Both the position numbers and the translations under genes were made by a program. Shown piece after piece: positions 34,624 through 45,560 of a stretch of 64,000 nt of DNA. Below the pieces are notes generated by a model. That model was not told the DNA's origin, did no database searches, and was given only the letters and a program-made list of their open reading frames with translations. Source of the stretch: Epiperipatus broadwayi (Eukaryota; Onychophora; Udeonychophora; Euonychophora; Peripatidae). The stretch spans positions 62,001 through 126,000 of the forward strand of contig JAQFVV010013367.1 in NCBI GenBank assembly GCA_028023455.1. Reading direction: 5' to 3'. How positions within the stretch are numbered: the first letter of the stretch is position 1; every line of letters begins with the position of its first letter.

Positions 34624-34624
<1 letters not shown>
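34453..34624 (+). mobile_element. Single unit of the element-4 family (hammerhead plus arm)
   Basis: In plus orientation this repeats the complement of 33950-34110: hammerhead core, then GGGTGGGCAAATGAAAGAGA, ATTCTGACTCTTTTGT, ACACTTGTTCGGTGGTTTTG and CCATCTATTGATCA, then (CA)n/(TA)n. It shows that the basic unit is hammerhead, then about 100 bp, then (TA)n, and that it can occur singly and not only as a foldback. Confidence 0.85.
34475..34526 (+). ncRNA. Type I hammerhead ribozyme motif
   Basis: CTGATGA at 34485-34491, stem II AGC/GCT around AAATTA, GAAA at 34506-34509, stem III ATC/GAT with loop AGCT, cleavage triplet ATC at 34517-34519 (predicted cut after 34519). Stem I pairs CTTCA-type sequence with TAAGGG and has one C/A mismatch next to the core compared with the 34.0-kb copy, so it may be weaker. 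Confidence 0.66.
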
Positions 34625-34639
<15 letters not shown>

Positions 34640-34655
<16 letters not shown>

Positions 34656-34685
34656 ATTGGCATAGACCAATATATATATATATAT
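34640..34685. repeat. Short (CA)n/(TA)n tracts
   Basis: TA runs at about 34637-34653 and 34670-34686 separated by ATTGGCATAGACCA. Confidence 0.9.
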
Positions 34686-34831
34686 AATTAATAGAATAAA
34701 CCACTCTTCCCATTATACTGTGGAAAAATAATCTATTGACAGAGGGATCAAGAATAGAGTAAATCCACCTACTATTTAACCATTTGATGTTTATAAGTTT
34801 ATCTATACCAACATTGATAGAAATTCAAAGT

Positions 34832-35570
34832 AAAATCAATATAGTAGCCAAACAAAAACAAGGCACCAATAATTATTAAACTAATAATTATCCAAGAAAG
34901 GAAAGTAAATCTTATAAACATCTAAAGCTTCAAAAATTGGTGGATTAGATTATTTATATATACTATGAAGTAGTAATTATAAATTTATTAAACACACATT
35001 GATTATGTAAATAATATTTACTGAGGCTATAACCTCGATAATATGCGTATAAAATGCGATAGTAGGGACCTCTACAGGTGTTTTAATCACAAGCTTAAAT
35101 AGCTTCATGCTCACAGATCTAACCACTTCAGCTTCACCTATTTAAATAGAAAGTAGGTTGAAGTAAAGAAGGGTTCCCCTCTTTTCTTCCATAGCATAAG
35201 ATTGTGGTTAAAACATCTGTAGAGGTCCCTACTATCACATTTTAAACGCATATTATCGAGGTTATATACTATGAAGGGAAAATAATTATTTCAAAAACAA
35301 TTTTATTGGAACTATTCATGTTACATAAGTTAAATAAATCAAAGACTCCAGGTAGTCTTGGCATAAGTGCTACTATGCCAGCATAAGGGGAAAATAGTTT
35401 ACTCCAATAATTGCATATACATTATGCTATGTAAGTTGATGTTTGCAAATAAACTCTTATTTAATTATTAAATCAAGATCACCAAAGGTGAAATTTAGTT
35501 TCCATATTTGGATAATTATTAGTTTAATAGTTATTGACATCATGTTTTCATTTGGCTAAAATATTGATTT
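34832..35570. repeat. Outer foldback with a second foldback nested inside
   Basis: Outer arms about 34832-34896 and 35508-35570 pair over GTAGCCAAACAAAAAC-type and ATTAAACTAATAATTATCC sequence. Inside, the tighter inverted repeat 35028-35092 / 35202-35266 is present. Just outside, ATCTAAAGCTTCAA occurs as a direct repeat (about 34920 and 35591). This suggests one foldback inserted into the loop of another. Confidence 0.7.
35028..35266. mobile_element. Foldback element 5
   Basis: 65-bp arms 35028-35092 and 35202-35266, pairing through TATAACCTCGATAATATGCG and AGTAGGGACCTCTACAG, enclose a ~109-bp loop. No hammerhead core (no CUGANGA with GAAA) was found in the loop on either strand. The arm sequence differs from elements 1-4, so this is a separate family. 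Confidence 0.85.
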
Positions 35571-37192
35571 CCCTCTGAGATTTACAAATATCTAAAGCTT
35601 CAAGAACAGGTTGGTTCTTTCTATTCTTAACTTTTTTGGCAACAGATTGTTTTATATATATATGCAAAAATGGGAATAAATTAATAGTAGATTTGATTAG
35701 TAATTTAATAACAAATGTATCAATAAAAAAAAAAAATCGTATAACTACATCAAGGTTCTATAAATTCCAGGAATTTTTAAACCGGAAACTAATATTGAAA
35801 TAATTATTCTAAAGATTGAATAACATTTTTATTTAATTATTATGACATAAATTTTTGTACTTTTTATATATGCACATGTATCTAACTGAGATAGCAAAAT
35901 GGTAAAAAAAAACCAAAGAGATTATTAGGATTTAAAATAACGAATAGCAATTATAAATATTGAAGGCTAGTCTTGCAATTAAAGGAAAATTTCAAGAGTA
36001 AATCAGAACCTTGAATGTCTAAAGTGAATGTTAAATACTCACAGTTCATAAACATGTAGTAAGTAATCAGTACAAGCCAAACACCACGTTGACATAAAAG
36101 AAAATAATTTTATAATTAACCTATGGTCAACTGATTTGATACATCTCGATGCTTTTGAATATTATAGAAAATAATGTATAGACAGTATAAATCAATAAGA
36201 GATTTAAAGATATTTACACTAAAAATATTATTTTCTGGAATGATCACATTCTATTGTGAGAGCTTCCCTTTTAAATTGGAAATAAATTGAAGGCGAAAGA
36301 CAGAGCACAAAAATTTAATTTTATATAGACCTACCCTATTTTCAAAAAAATAAATATATTCTTTTTTTTATTTTTATTTTTTTTTTGCAATAGAATAAAA
36401 ATCACCCTACAATCACTTAAAATATAATTACATTAAAAAAAAAATTCAATAATTTAATGACTCTAATATAAAATACATGACAGATTTACTACATTTGTTA
36501 AATATTAAAAATATTATTATTCAGAAATATTGAGCTGATAATATCTACTTTGAATGTTCATTTGACTAATCTAGCATTTGCAAACTTCATTTTTTATTTT
36601 TAATGTGTGAGATGTTGGTTTCTAAGTTATTATTTGCTATTTACTTTTAATATTTTATTCTGATTGAAAGATAATTCTACTTTTTCATTTATAGTTTTTT
36701 TTAAAAATATTCATAGATTTGGTTATTTTCTTAATTTACAAAAGGTATTCATTTCTACTTCAGAGTTCTCATACTCTATTTTAGAGTTCTCAGACACATT
36801 ATATAGCAGACGTCTGCTGTTCACATGCTTGGATAAATCTAGATATATGTAGTTATAATCTAAGCACTCAAACTGGGAATTATTTGACATCATTAGAATA
36901 ATTCATGCTTTAAATAAGTCTGACTTTAATTTTTTTCAAATTTTTCTAGACTCAAAATGGCTTTGCAGTTAATAACTGCGTTGTGACTGAGTACTGTTAT
37001 CTTTCCCCATTCTTCTATTTCATTTGCCATCTATTAGTAATGGTTTCCATTAATATAGATTTAGTTAGTATTTTGTTCACAGTTTTTTCCCAAAAGCTTC
37101 ATCTTTTGAGAACTCTCACTTTTTGTATCATTATAACATTATCACTGACTCAAGTCAAAAAACAGCACTGTATTAATTATTCCTGGGATTTT

Positions 37193-37198
<6 letters not shown>
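35571..37198. other. AT-rich intergenic DNA, nothing recognised
   Basis: No supported gene or repeat apart from the direct repeat noted with the outer foldback. Confidence 0.5.

Positions 37199-37274
<76 letters not shown>
37199..37274. repeat. (TA)n microsatellite, left flank of RTE B/D
   Basis: About 75 bp of TA ending exactly at the GGCTGCAG 5' end of the RTE element. Another (TA)n follows the element's 3' end at 43762, so the element appears to have inserted into a TA array. Confidence 0.95.
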
Positions 37275-37277
<3 letters not shown>

Positions 37278-39676
37278 TGCAGAAAGGAGTTTGCTATTAA
37301 CTGAAAGGAGACCCTTTGATTCCTCTTGGAGGCTTTAAAGGAACTGAGCAGGGCAAATTTCTAATGTCCACTCCATACATTCTTGTCGTTGCAGCTGTTA
37401 TTACTATGTGATTATTCATATAGTATATGGACATGGATGGGCTGCTCACCAACACACATTAGCCAGTGTGGTGAGTTTATTGGCTTTTTACCTCTGAGTT
37501 TAAGATCAAGAAACACCACGGTCTTTCTTCTCAGTGCCTGATAAGGCAGAATGAATGTTTGTGTAAATGATAAATATTTTTCCAATACATATATACAATT
37601 ATGACAGACAAAAATAAAGCATGGCCCTTATTCCCAGGAGGCTGTAAAGTCACCAACCAAGGCAGCGGTTGATGGCCAAAGGCAGAGGGTGCTAAGAATC
37701 CCCTGATTGCGGACCCAGGCTTCCATTTGATGATGACTTTTTATTTAGGTACTTACAACTGCAGATCACTTTCAAGTGAAGAAAGATTGCAAGAATTAGA
37801 AGAAGAACTCTCGTATATTAAATGGAACATTATTGGACTTTGTGAAGTTAGAAGAAAAGGTGAAGAGACAATTGATTTAAAAAGTGGACATATACTCTAT
37901 TATAAAGGCACAAATATTGGAAATACAAGTGGAGTAAGATTCATTATAAATAAAAAGTGGAAGAACAATATTGTGGAGATTGATGGTGTATCAGACAGAG
38001 TGGCAAGATTAGTTATACAACTTAATAGCAGATATCAAATGCAGATAATTCAGGTTTATGCCCCAACAAGTTCTCATAGTGATGAAGTAGTAGAAGATTT
38101 TTATATGGATGTACAAAATGATTTTGATCAGAGTAAACAACATTTTAAAATCGTTATGGGAGACTTTAATGCTAGAATTGGTAAACAAATGAAAGATGAA
38201 AGTGCTGTAGGTAATTTTGGTTATGGTAATAGAAATGAGAGAGGACATAGACTTGTGGAGTTTGCAGAAAAAGAAAAACTTTATATTATGAATTCTTTTT
38301 TTGAGAAAAATGTTAAAAGGAAATGGACATGGAAGCATCCAAATGAAGGTACAGCAGAATTGGATTATATTTTGACTAATAGGAAATACATATTTCAAGA
38401 TTGTAATGTTCTTAATAAATTTAACACAGGAAGTGATCATCGATTAGTAAGGTGTAAGTTACGTGTTAATGTGAAACTAGAGAGACAAAAATTATTAAGA
38501 AAAACAATATTTACAGTTGATATTCCTAATCTTCAGAAACATTCTAATGAATTTAAATTAGAACTTAGAAATCAGTTTGAAGTATTAGTAGATTTTGAGT
38601 ATAATTCAGATTTGAATGAAATTAATATGAAAATAACTGATACACTTTTAAAAACTGCAACAAAGATAGCTGGTAGAAAAAAGCAGCAATTGACCAATAA
38701 AATTTCTACTGAGACTAGAGAATTTATGAAGAAAAGAAGGAATATGAAGATATACAAAAATGATGCATTAAAAAGAATTGAATATCTCGAATTTTGTAAA
38801 ATGGTGCGAAAAAGAGTTGAGAATGATATAAGAAAGTATAATTGTGAACTAGCAAGGAAAGCTGTAGAAGAAAATAAAAGTCTTAAGAATGTAAAACAAC
38901 ATTTTGGTATTGGTAGGAAATTTATATCTGCAATAAGAAAAAAAGATGGAATTGTTACTAAAAAGAGAGATGACATCATGAAATTGGTAGAAGATTTTTA
39001 TCAAGAATTATATAGTAATAAAGAACAAGTACCTCTTAAATCTATTCCATCTTCCGAATTGCCCAGAATTTTGAATGAAGAAGTGAGACACGCAATTAAA
39101 TGTATGAAGAAGAGAAAGGCTCCAGGTAATGATGGAATTATAATTGATATATTAAAAGAAGCAGAAGAAGAAATAGAAAATTTTTTAGCAAAGTTATATA
39201 CCAAATGTCTAAATGATAAAGATGTACCGGATGATTGGAAGAATGCAGTAATAATATTAATATTTAAAAAAGGTGATAAAGAAGATATTAGAAATTACAT
39301 ACCTATTAGCCTTTTATCAGTTTTATATAAAATTTTTACCAAGATAATTACAACTCGTCTACAGAGAACATTGGATTTCCACCAACCAAGAGAACAAGCT
39401 GCATTTAAAAGTGGTTTTAGTACAATAGATCATATCCAGGTGTTGAGAGAAGTTATAGAAAGGTCAAATGAATATGAGTTGTCATTATGTTTTGGATTTG
39501 TAGATTATGAAAAGGCATTTGATTCTATAAACATTTCTTCAGTGATTAAAGCATTGGATCATCAAGGTATAGATCCAGGATATTGTCATAATTTGAAGAA
39601 TATTTATAAAAATGCAACAGCAACAATTAGATTACATAATGATACTGGGAAAGTCAACATTGAGAAAGGTGTAAGA
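37275..39676 (+). mobile_element. RTE element copy B (5' part of the split B+D element)
   Basis: Starts GGCTGCAGAAAGGAGTTTGC, the same 5' end as copy A, contains the ~330-bp leader and the coding region through GVRQ of the reverse transcriptase, and stops abruptly at GTGTAAGAC. Its missing 3' part continues at 42884-43760 (D) in the same orientation; everything between is copy C in reverse. B plus D equals about 3.3 kb, the length of copy A. Confidence 0.88.
37601..39676 (+). pseudogene. RTE endonuclease/reverse transcriptase, N-terminal two-thirds (copy B)
   Basis: The expected start is ATGACAGAC at 37601, but a TGG codon is TGA at about 37670, so the long frame begins at the internal Met at 37727. 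From there the endonuclease (YLGTYNCRSL, GLCEVRRKGEE, QVYAPTS, GDFNARIG, ELDYILTN, GSDHRLV), linker and reverse transcriptase fingers/palm ([34 protein letters not shown]) run without interruption to NIEKGVRH, where the inserted copy C begins. The frame happens to stay open into C's antisense 3' end to 39943, so the final ~90 residues (from HHHHH on) are not RTE protein. This is the best-preserved endonuclease-to-palm segment in the window. Confidence 0.87.
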
Positions 39677-39690
39677 CATCATCATCATCA

Positions 39691-41430
39691 TCAACCATTA
39701 TCAATCCACTGCAGGATGAAAATCTCTCCAAGGTTAATCCATCTTCTCCGATCTTTAGCTTCTCTTCTCCACAACACCCCTGCACATTTTCTTATTTCAT
39801 CCATCCATCTCACATGTGGTCTCTTTCTGGGTCTTTTACAATCTCTTGGAATCCAGTTTAAAATTTCAATTGTCCATCTATTATCATCTCTTCTAGCAAT
39901 ATGTCCAGCCCAACTCCATTTCAATCTTTTAATTTTTCAATAAGGTCTGTAACACCTGTTTGTTGTCTTACCCATACATTGCATTTTCGATCTCTTCTTG
40001 TTACTCCCAACATACATCTCTCCATACTCCTTTGAGTGGTCTGAAGTCTCTGTATTGCTCTTCTATTAAGTGTCCAAGTCTCAGATCCATAAGTAAGAAC
40101 TGGTAAAATACATTTGTTAAAAACCATCCTTTTCAAACACATAGGGATATTTCCTTTTAGTATCAAGTTATTTCTACCAAAAGCACTCCAACCAAGTTTA
40201 ATTCTATGATTAATTTCCTGCATTATGTTTCCATCTGTATTAATAATCTGACCAAGGTATTTGTAACTGTTAACTTCTTCTAATTCTTCATAATCAATCT
40301 TTATTTTCATATTTTGAGCAAATCGATTAAACATTACTTTAGTCTTTTTAACATTTATCTTTAGTCCTACTTTTCTACTTTCATCTGCTAACTCCTGTAA
40401 CATTTCCTGCAGCTCTGAAGCATTATTTGCAAAAACAACTACATCATCTGCGAAATCTAAATGACTTAAGTACTCTCCATTTACTTTAACTCCTTTAGTT
40501 TTCCATTTTAATCCACAAAATACTTCTTGCAGCACTGCTGTAAAGAGTTTTGAAGATATGGAATCACCTTGTCTTACACTTTCCAGCATCATTATGTAAT
40601 CTAATTGTTGCTGTTGCATTTTTATAAATATTCTTTAAAATATGACAATATCCTGGATCTATACCTTGATGATCCAATGCTTTAATCACTGAAGAAATGT
40701 GTATAGAATCGAATGCCTTTTCATAATCTACATATCCAAAACATAATGACAACTCATATTCGTTTGTCCGTTCTATGACTTCTCTCAATACCTGGATATG
40801 ATCTATTGTACTAAAAACCATTTTAAATCCAGCTTGTTCTCTTGGTTGGTGGAAATCCAAAGTTCTCTGTAGACGAGTTGTAATTATCTTGGTAAAAATT
40901 TTATATAAAACTGATAAAAGGCTGATAGGTCTGTAATTTCTAATATCTTCTTTATCACCTTTTTTAAATATTAATATTATTACTGCATTCTTCCAATCTT
41001 CTGGTACATCTTTATCATTTAGACATTGGGTATATAACTTTGCTAAAATTGTTTCTATTTCTTCACCTGCTTCTTTTAATATATCAATTATAATTCCATC
41101 ATTTCCTGGAGCCTTTCCTTTCTTCATACACTTAATTGCATGTCTAACTTCTTCATTTAAAATTCTGGGCAATTCGGAAGATGTAAAAGATATAGGAGGT
41201 ACTAGTTCTTTATTACTATATAATTCTTGATAAAAATCTTCTACCAATTTCATGATGTCATCTCTCTTTTTAGTAATAATTCCATCTTTTTTTCTTATTG
41301 CAGATATAAATTTCCTACCAATACCAAAATGTTGTTTAACATTTTTCAGACTTTTATTTTCTTCTACAGCTTTCCTTGCTATTTCACAGTTACACTTTCT
41401 TATATCATTTTCAACTCTTTTCCGTACCAT
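39691..41430 (-). pseudogene. RTE reverse transcriptase (copy C), frameshifted
   Basis: Three overlapping frames together cover the linker end and reverse transcriptase: 41430-40564 ([37 protein letters not shown]), 40619-39921 ([22 protein letters not shown] with the intact FADD catalytic box, [11 protein letters not shown]) and 39924-39691 ([26 protein letters not shown]). The first break is an ~18-bp net deletion at about 40580 that removes NIEKG-type codons; the second is a one-base loss near 39937. Confidence 0.85.
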
Positions 41431-41459
41431 TTTACAAAATTCGAGATATTCAATTCTTT

Positions 41460-42626
41460 TTATACATCATTTTTGTATATCTTCATATTCCTTCTTTTCT
41501 TCATAAATTCTCTAGTCTCAGTAGAAATTTTATTAGTCAACTGCTGCTTTTTTCTACCAGCTATGTTTGTTGCAGTTTTTAAAAGTTTATCAGTTATTGT
41601 CATATTAATTTCATTCAAATCTGAATCCTGTTCAAAATCTCCTAACACTAGAAACCTATTTGTAAGTTCTAATTTAAATTCATTAGAATCTTTCTGAAGA
41701 TTAGGAATATCAACTGTAAATATTGTTTTTCTTAATAATTTTTGTCTCTCTAGTTTTACATTAACACATAACTTACACCTTACTAATCGATGATCACTTC
41801 CTGTGTTAAATTTATTAAGAACATTACAATCTTGAAATATGTATTTTCTGTTAGTCAAAATATAATCCAATTCTGCTGTACCTTCATTTGGATGCTTCCA
41901 TGTCCATTTCCTTTTAACATTTTTCTCAAAAAATGAATTCATATAAAGTTTTTCTTTTTCTGCAAACTCCACAAGTCTATGTTCTCTCTCATTTCTATTA
42001 CCATAAGCAAAATTACCTACAGCAATTTCATCTTTCATTTGTCTACCAATTCTAGCATTAAAGTCTCCCATAACAATTTTAAAATGTTGTTTACTCTGAT
42101 CAAAAACCTTTTGTACATCCATATAAAAATCTTCTACTACTTCATCACTATGAGAACTTGTTGGGGCATAAACCTGAATTATCTGCATTTGGTATCTGCT
42201 ATTAAGTTGTATAACTAATCTTGCCACTCTGTCTGATACACCATCAATCTCCACAATATTGTTCTTCCACTTTTTATTTATAATGAATCCTACTCCACTT
42301 GTATTTCCAATATGTGTGCCTTTATAATAGAGTATATGTCCACTTTTTAAATGAATTGTTTCTTCTCCTTTTCTTCTAACTTCACAAAGTCCAATAATGT
42401 CCCATTTAATATAAGACAGTTCTTCTTCTAATTCTTGCAATCTTCCTTCACTTGAAAGTGATCTGCAGTTGTAAGTACCTAAATAAAAAGTCGTCATCAA
42501 ATGACAGCCTGGGTCCGCAATCATGGGATTCTTAGCACCGTCTGCCTTCGGCCACCAACCGCTGCCTTGGTTGGTGACTTTACAGCTTCCTGGGAATAAA
42601 GGCCATGCTTTATTTTTGTCTGTCAT
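41460..42626 (-). pseudogene. RTE endonuclease and linker (copy C)
   Basis: 388 codons from the ATG at 42626 (MTDKNKAWPLFPGSCKVTNQ), the start also seen in copy A. Contains the full endonuclease set of motifs: GLCEVRRKGEE, QVYAPTS, GDFNARIG, ELDYILTN, GSDHRLV. It ends at KIYKNDV because of a small indel at about 41462, after which the linker resumes in the frame starting at 41430. The endonuclease itself looks intact, unlike copies A and B. Confidence 0.86.
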
Positions 42627-42883
42627 AATTGTATATATGTATTGGAAAAATATTTATCATTTACACAAACATTCATTCTGCCTTATCAGGCACTGAAAAG
42701 AAAGACCATAGTGTTTCTTGATCTTAAACTCAGAGGTAAAAAGCCAATAAACTCACCACGCTGGCTAATGTGTGTGGGTGCGCATAGTAATAACAGCTGC
42801 AACAACAAGAATGTATGGAGTGGACATTAGGAATTTGCCCTGCTCGGTTCCTTTAAGACCTCCAAGAGGAATCAAAGGCTGTC

Positions 42884-43759
42884 CATATCTCCAAAACTTT
42901 TTACAGCAGTGCTGCAAGAAGTATTTTGTGGATTAAAATGGGAAACTAAAGGAGTGAAAGTAAATGGAGATTATTTAAGTCATTTAGATTTCACAGATGA
43001 TGTAGTTGTTTTTGCAAATAATGCTTCCGAGCTGCAGGATATGTTGCAGGAATTATCAGATGAAAGTAGGAAAGTAGGACTAAAGATAAATGTTAAAAAG
43101 ACTAAAGTAATGTTTAATCAATTTGCTCAAAATATGAAAATAAAGATTGATTGTGATGAATTAGAAGAATTTAACAGTTACAAATATTTTGGTCAGATTA
43201 TTAATACAGATGGAAACATAATGGAAGAAATTAATCATAGAATTAAACTTGGTTGGAGTGCTTTTGGTAGAAATAACTTGATACTAAAAGGAAATATGCC
43301 TATGTGTTTGAAAAGGAAGGTTTTTAATAAATGTGTTTTACCAGTTCTTACTTATGGATCTGAGACTTGGACACTTAATAGAAGAGCAATACAAAGACTT
43401 CAGACCACTCAAAGAAGTATGGAGAGATGTATGTTGGGAGTAACAAGAAGAGATCGAAAACGCAATGTATGGGTAAGAGAACAAACGGATGTTACTGACC
43501 TCATTGAAAAAATTAAAAGATTGAAGTGGAGTTGGGCTGGACATATTGCTAGAAGAGATGATAATAGATGGACAATTGAAATTTTAAACTGGATTCCAGG
43601 AGATTGTAAAAGTCCCAGAAAGAGACCACATGTAAGATGGATGGATGAAATAAGAATGTGTGCAAGGGTGATGTGAAGAAGAGAAGCTGAAGATCGGAGA
43701 AGATGGATTAAACTTGGAGAGACCTTCATCCTGCAGTGGATTGATAATGGTTGATAATG

Positions 43760-43760
<1 letters not shown>
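42884..43760 (+). mobile_element. RTE element copy D (3' part of the split B+D element)
   Basis: Begins TCCATATCTCCAAAACTTTT, exactly where copy B broke off, and runs to the 3' tail TTGATAATGGTTGATAATGA, followed by (TA)n. Same orientation as B. Confidence 0.87.
42909..43676 (+). pseudogene. RTE reverse transcriptase C-terminal third (copy D)
   Basis: 255 codons: [14 protein letters not shown], catalytic box [55 protein letters not shown]-to-TGA change ends it about 22 codons before the normal end; the remaining sequence to 43757 ([14 protein letters not shown] and on) is still readable. Open at the 5' side because the rest of the gene lies in copy B, 3.2 kb upstream. Confidence 0.85.

Positions 43761-43761
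<1 letters not shown>

Positions 43762-43819
<58 letters not shown>
43762..43819. repeat. (TA)n microsatellite, right flank of RTE B/D
   Basis: Uninterrupted TA directly after the RTE 3' tail; counterpart of 37199-37274. Confidence 0.95.
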
Positions 43820-43821
<2 letters not shown>

Positions 43822-44086
43822 CATTTTGTTTATTTTGATCTTATAACTTTCTGAAGTATGATAATGTTTATTTTGTTTCAGTCATTAAATTAATTAAAAT
43901 CATGTTATTTCTATATATGTTTTATATTTTATATCTCATATTTTAAGATATATAAATATATTGGTCCATAAATAAAGGTGGGATTCCATCTTTATTATTA
44001 AAAGAAGATTACCTTGACAATACTTTGAGATTGTTGATTACTATTGATATTGGGGGTTGTCTAAGTGTTGACTGCTTTTAATTGTG

Positions 44087-44125
<39 letters not shown>
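43820..44125. other. AT-rich spacer ending in (TA)n
   Basis: No gene; (TA)n at about 44090-44125. Confidence 0.5.
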
Positions 44126-44128
<3 letters not shown>

Positions 44129-44138
44129 ATCCATTTAT

Positions 44139-44180
<42 letters not shown>

Positions 44181-44193
44181 AGAAATGGATGGT
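44126..44193. repeat. (TA)n enclosed by 18-bp inverted arms
   Basis: ACCATCCATTTATGTACT (44126-44143) and its complement with one mismatch (AGTACAGAAATGGATGGT, 44176-44193) enclose a pure TA run, forming one continuous hairpin; another TA run precedes it. Confidence 0.9.
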
Positions 44194-44934
44194 TTACTAG
44201 AAAATAATTATTATTTAAATGGACACATAAATCCCTGATGGAGTAAACACAATATTTACTTTAACTCTAATGCTGTGTTAAATATTACAGTTTACAAACA
44301 TCGCGCTATAAAAATGATTTATTTATTTTATGAAAGCAAAATTATATGACTAAAATATAATACAATATTATTCCTTGCAATTTATGTATTGCTCCACCAT
44401 GGCCCCTTAGGCAGAGAAGAGAGTACTCAAAGAGCACCTGAATCCAAGCCAGCAGATATATCTGTGAAATATATCTAACTGATCACATTTGAAGGAAACA
44501 TATTTCTTCTCAACTGTTGAATTCAACACCATGTTCAAAGCATTTTTTTGTTTTGTAGAAACATGGGCACCAGTTACTTACCCAGAGAATAAATAACATG
44601 CTTTAAACAATGGCCACTAATTCAATGCCTAAGATACACCCATGACTAGCTCAGCTACTTGTAATCCATAACAAATTATTTCAATTAGTGGTAAAAGAAT
44701 TGATGATAAAAATAAGCTTTAAGTTTAAAAGACAATTTATTTTAATTAACATTTATTATACTAATTTTAAATACTTTTATAAATCTTATTTAAATAACAC
44801 TGGGATAATGATCACACACATTTTTAATTTACACACACTAAAATATCATATAACAAAGCATTAAATAATATTTGATATTTAAAAACACACACATCAATAG
44901 TTCATCTATGTATGCTATAGAGTTCATATTACTT
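44194..44934. other. Intergenic DNA, one GC-richer patch
   Basis: About 44393-44460 is GC-richer (CCATGGCCCCTTAGGCAGAG) with no recognised feature. Confidence 0.45.
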
Positions 44935-45560
44935 GACTCTAGGAGGCTTCAACTAATGTGATGGCTACCTAGGATTTTTGAACGTGGATTTAGAACTTTG
45001 TTTTCTTCCTGGTTGCTGCTTCAAGTAAGAATATTTCCAGCTGGCTGGATTCAACATTTTCCTGTGGAGGTTTAATTCTTATTCAATGGCACTATTCTTG
45101 GAGACAGCTAAATATTCCTGGCAATTCTTCAAGTTCTTATGCGGGCATTTTTCTATTCTGGGCAGGTTGCTGTTTCCCTGGACTCAGGCTAGAGACATTT
45201 CCAAGGTTTTTAACACTGCATTATCAGCTGATTGATTGACTGATTTAATCTCAACTACTCAATCTCAACTGCACAATCTAAACTGATTGTCTGATGAAAA
45301 ACTGAACTATTTATATTTAAGGCCTGTTGTCATTTTGATGTCCACCAGCAATATCTGGTGTCAAAATTCCTTTCTTGTTTTTAACTGCATTCCTCTGATA
45401 AGCTTTTAATTAGGTGTTTTCTTTTAGTAGCCACTGCAAACTTATTGTTGTTGTTTTTTGTTTAACTTAATAGCTGCCACAAAACTTGTTGTTTTATAGA
45501 TTTTTAACTTAGTAGCCATCACTGAGTGTTTTTAATTTTTTTTAACTTTAATTTTTTTAT
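44935..45560 (-). mobile_element. Possible LTR-like block
   Basis: GC-richer block. On the minus strand three imperfect ~40-bp units with GTGGCTACTAA-type cores (about 45520, 45480, 45440) precede a TATA-like TTAAATATAAATAGTTCAG at about 45317-45299, then a leader. Upstream repeated enhancer-like units plus a TATA box resemble an LTR U3-R region or a repeat-driven promoter. Edges and a partner LTR were not found. Confidence 0.3.

Larger units (their letters stand above)
39677..42883 (-). mobile_element. RTE element copy C, nested inside B/D
   Basis: Minus-strand element from its (GATGAT)n tail at 39677 to a 5' end at about 42883, some 40 bp short of the GGCTGCAG end of copies A and B. It interrupts the B/D element within the GVRQGDS codons. 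No target duplication is visible; instead about 8 bp of the host element (AAGGTGAC) are missing. The leader has an internal deletion of about 36 bp relative to copy A near 42780. The coding region carries several frameshifts. Confidence 0.86.
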
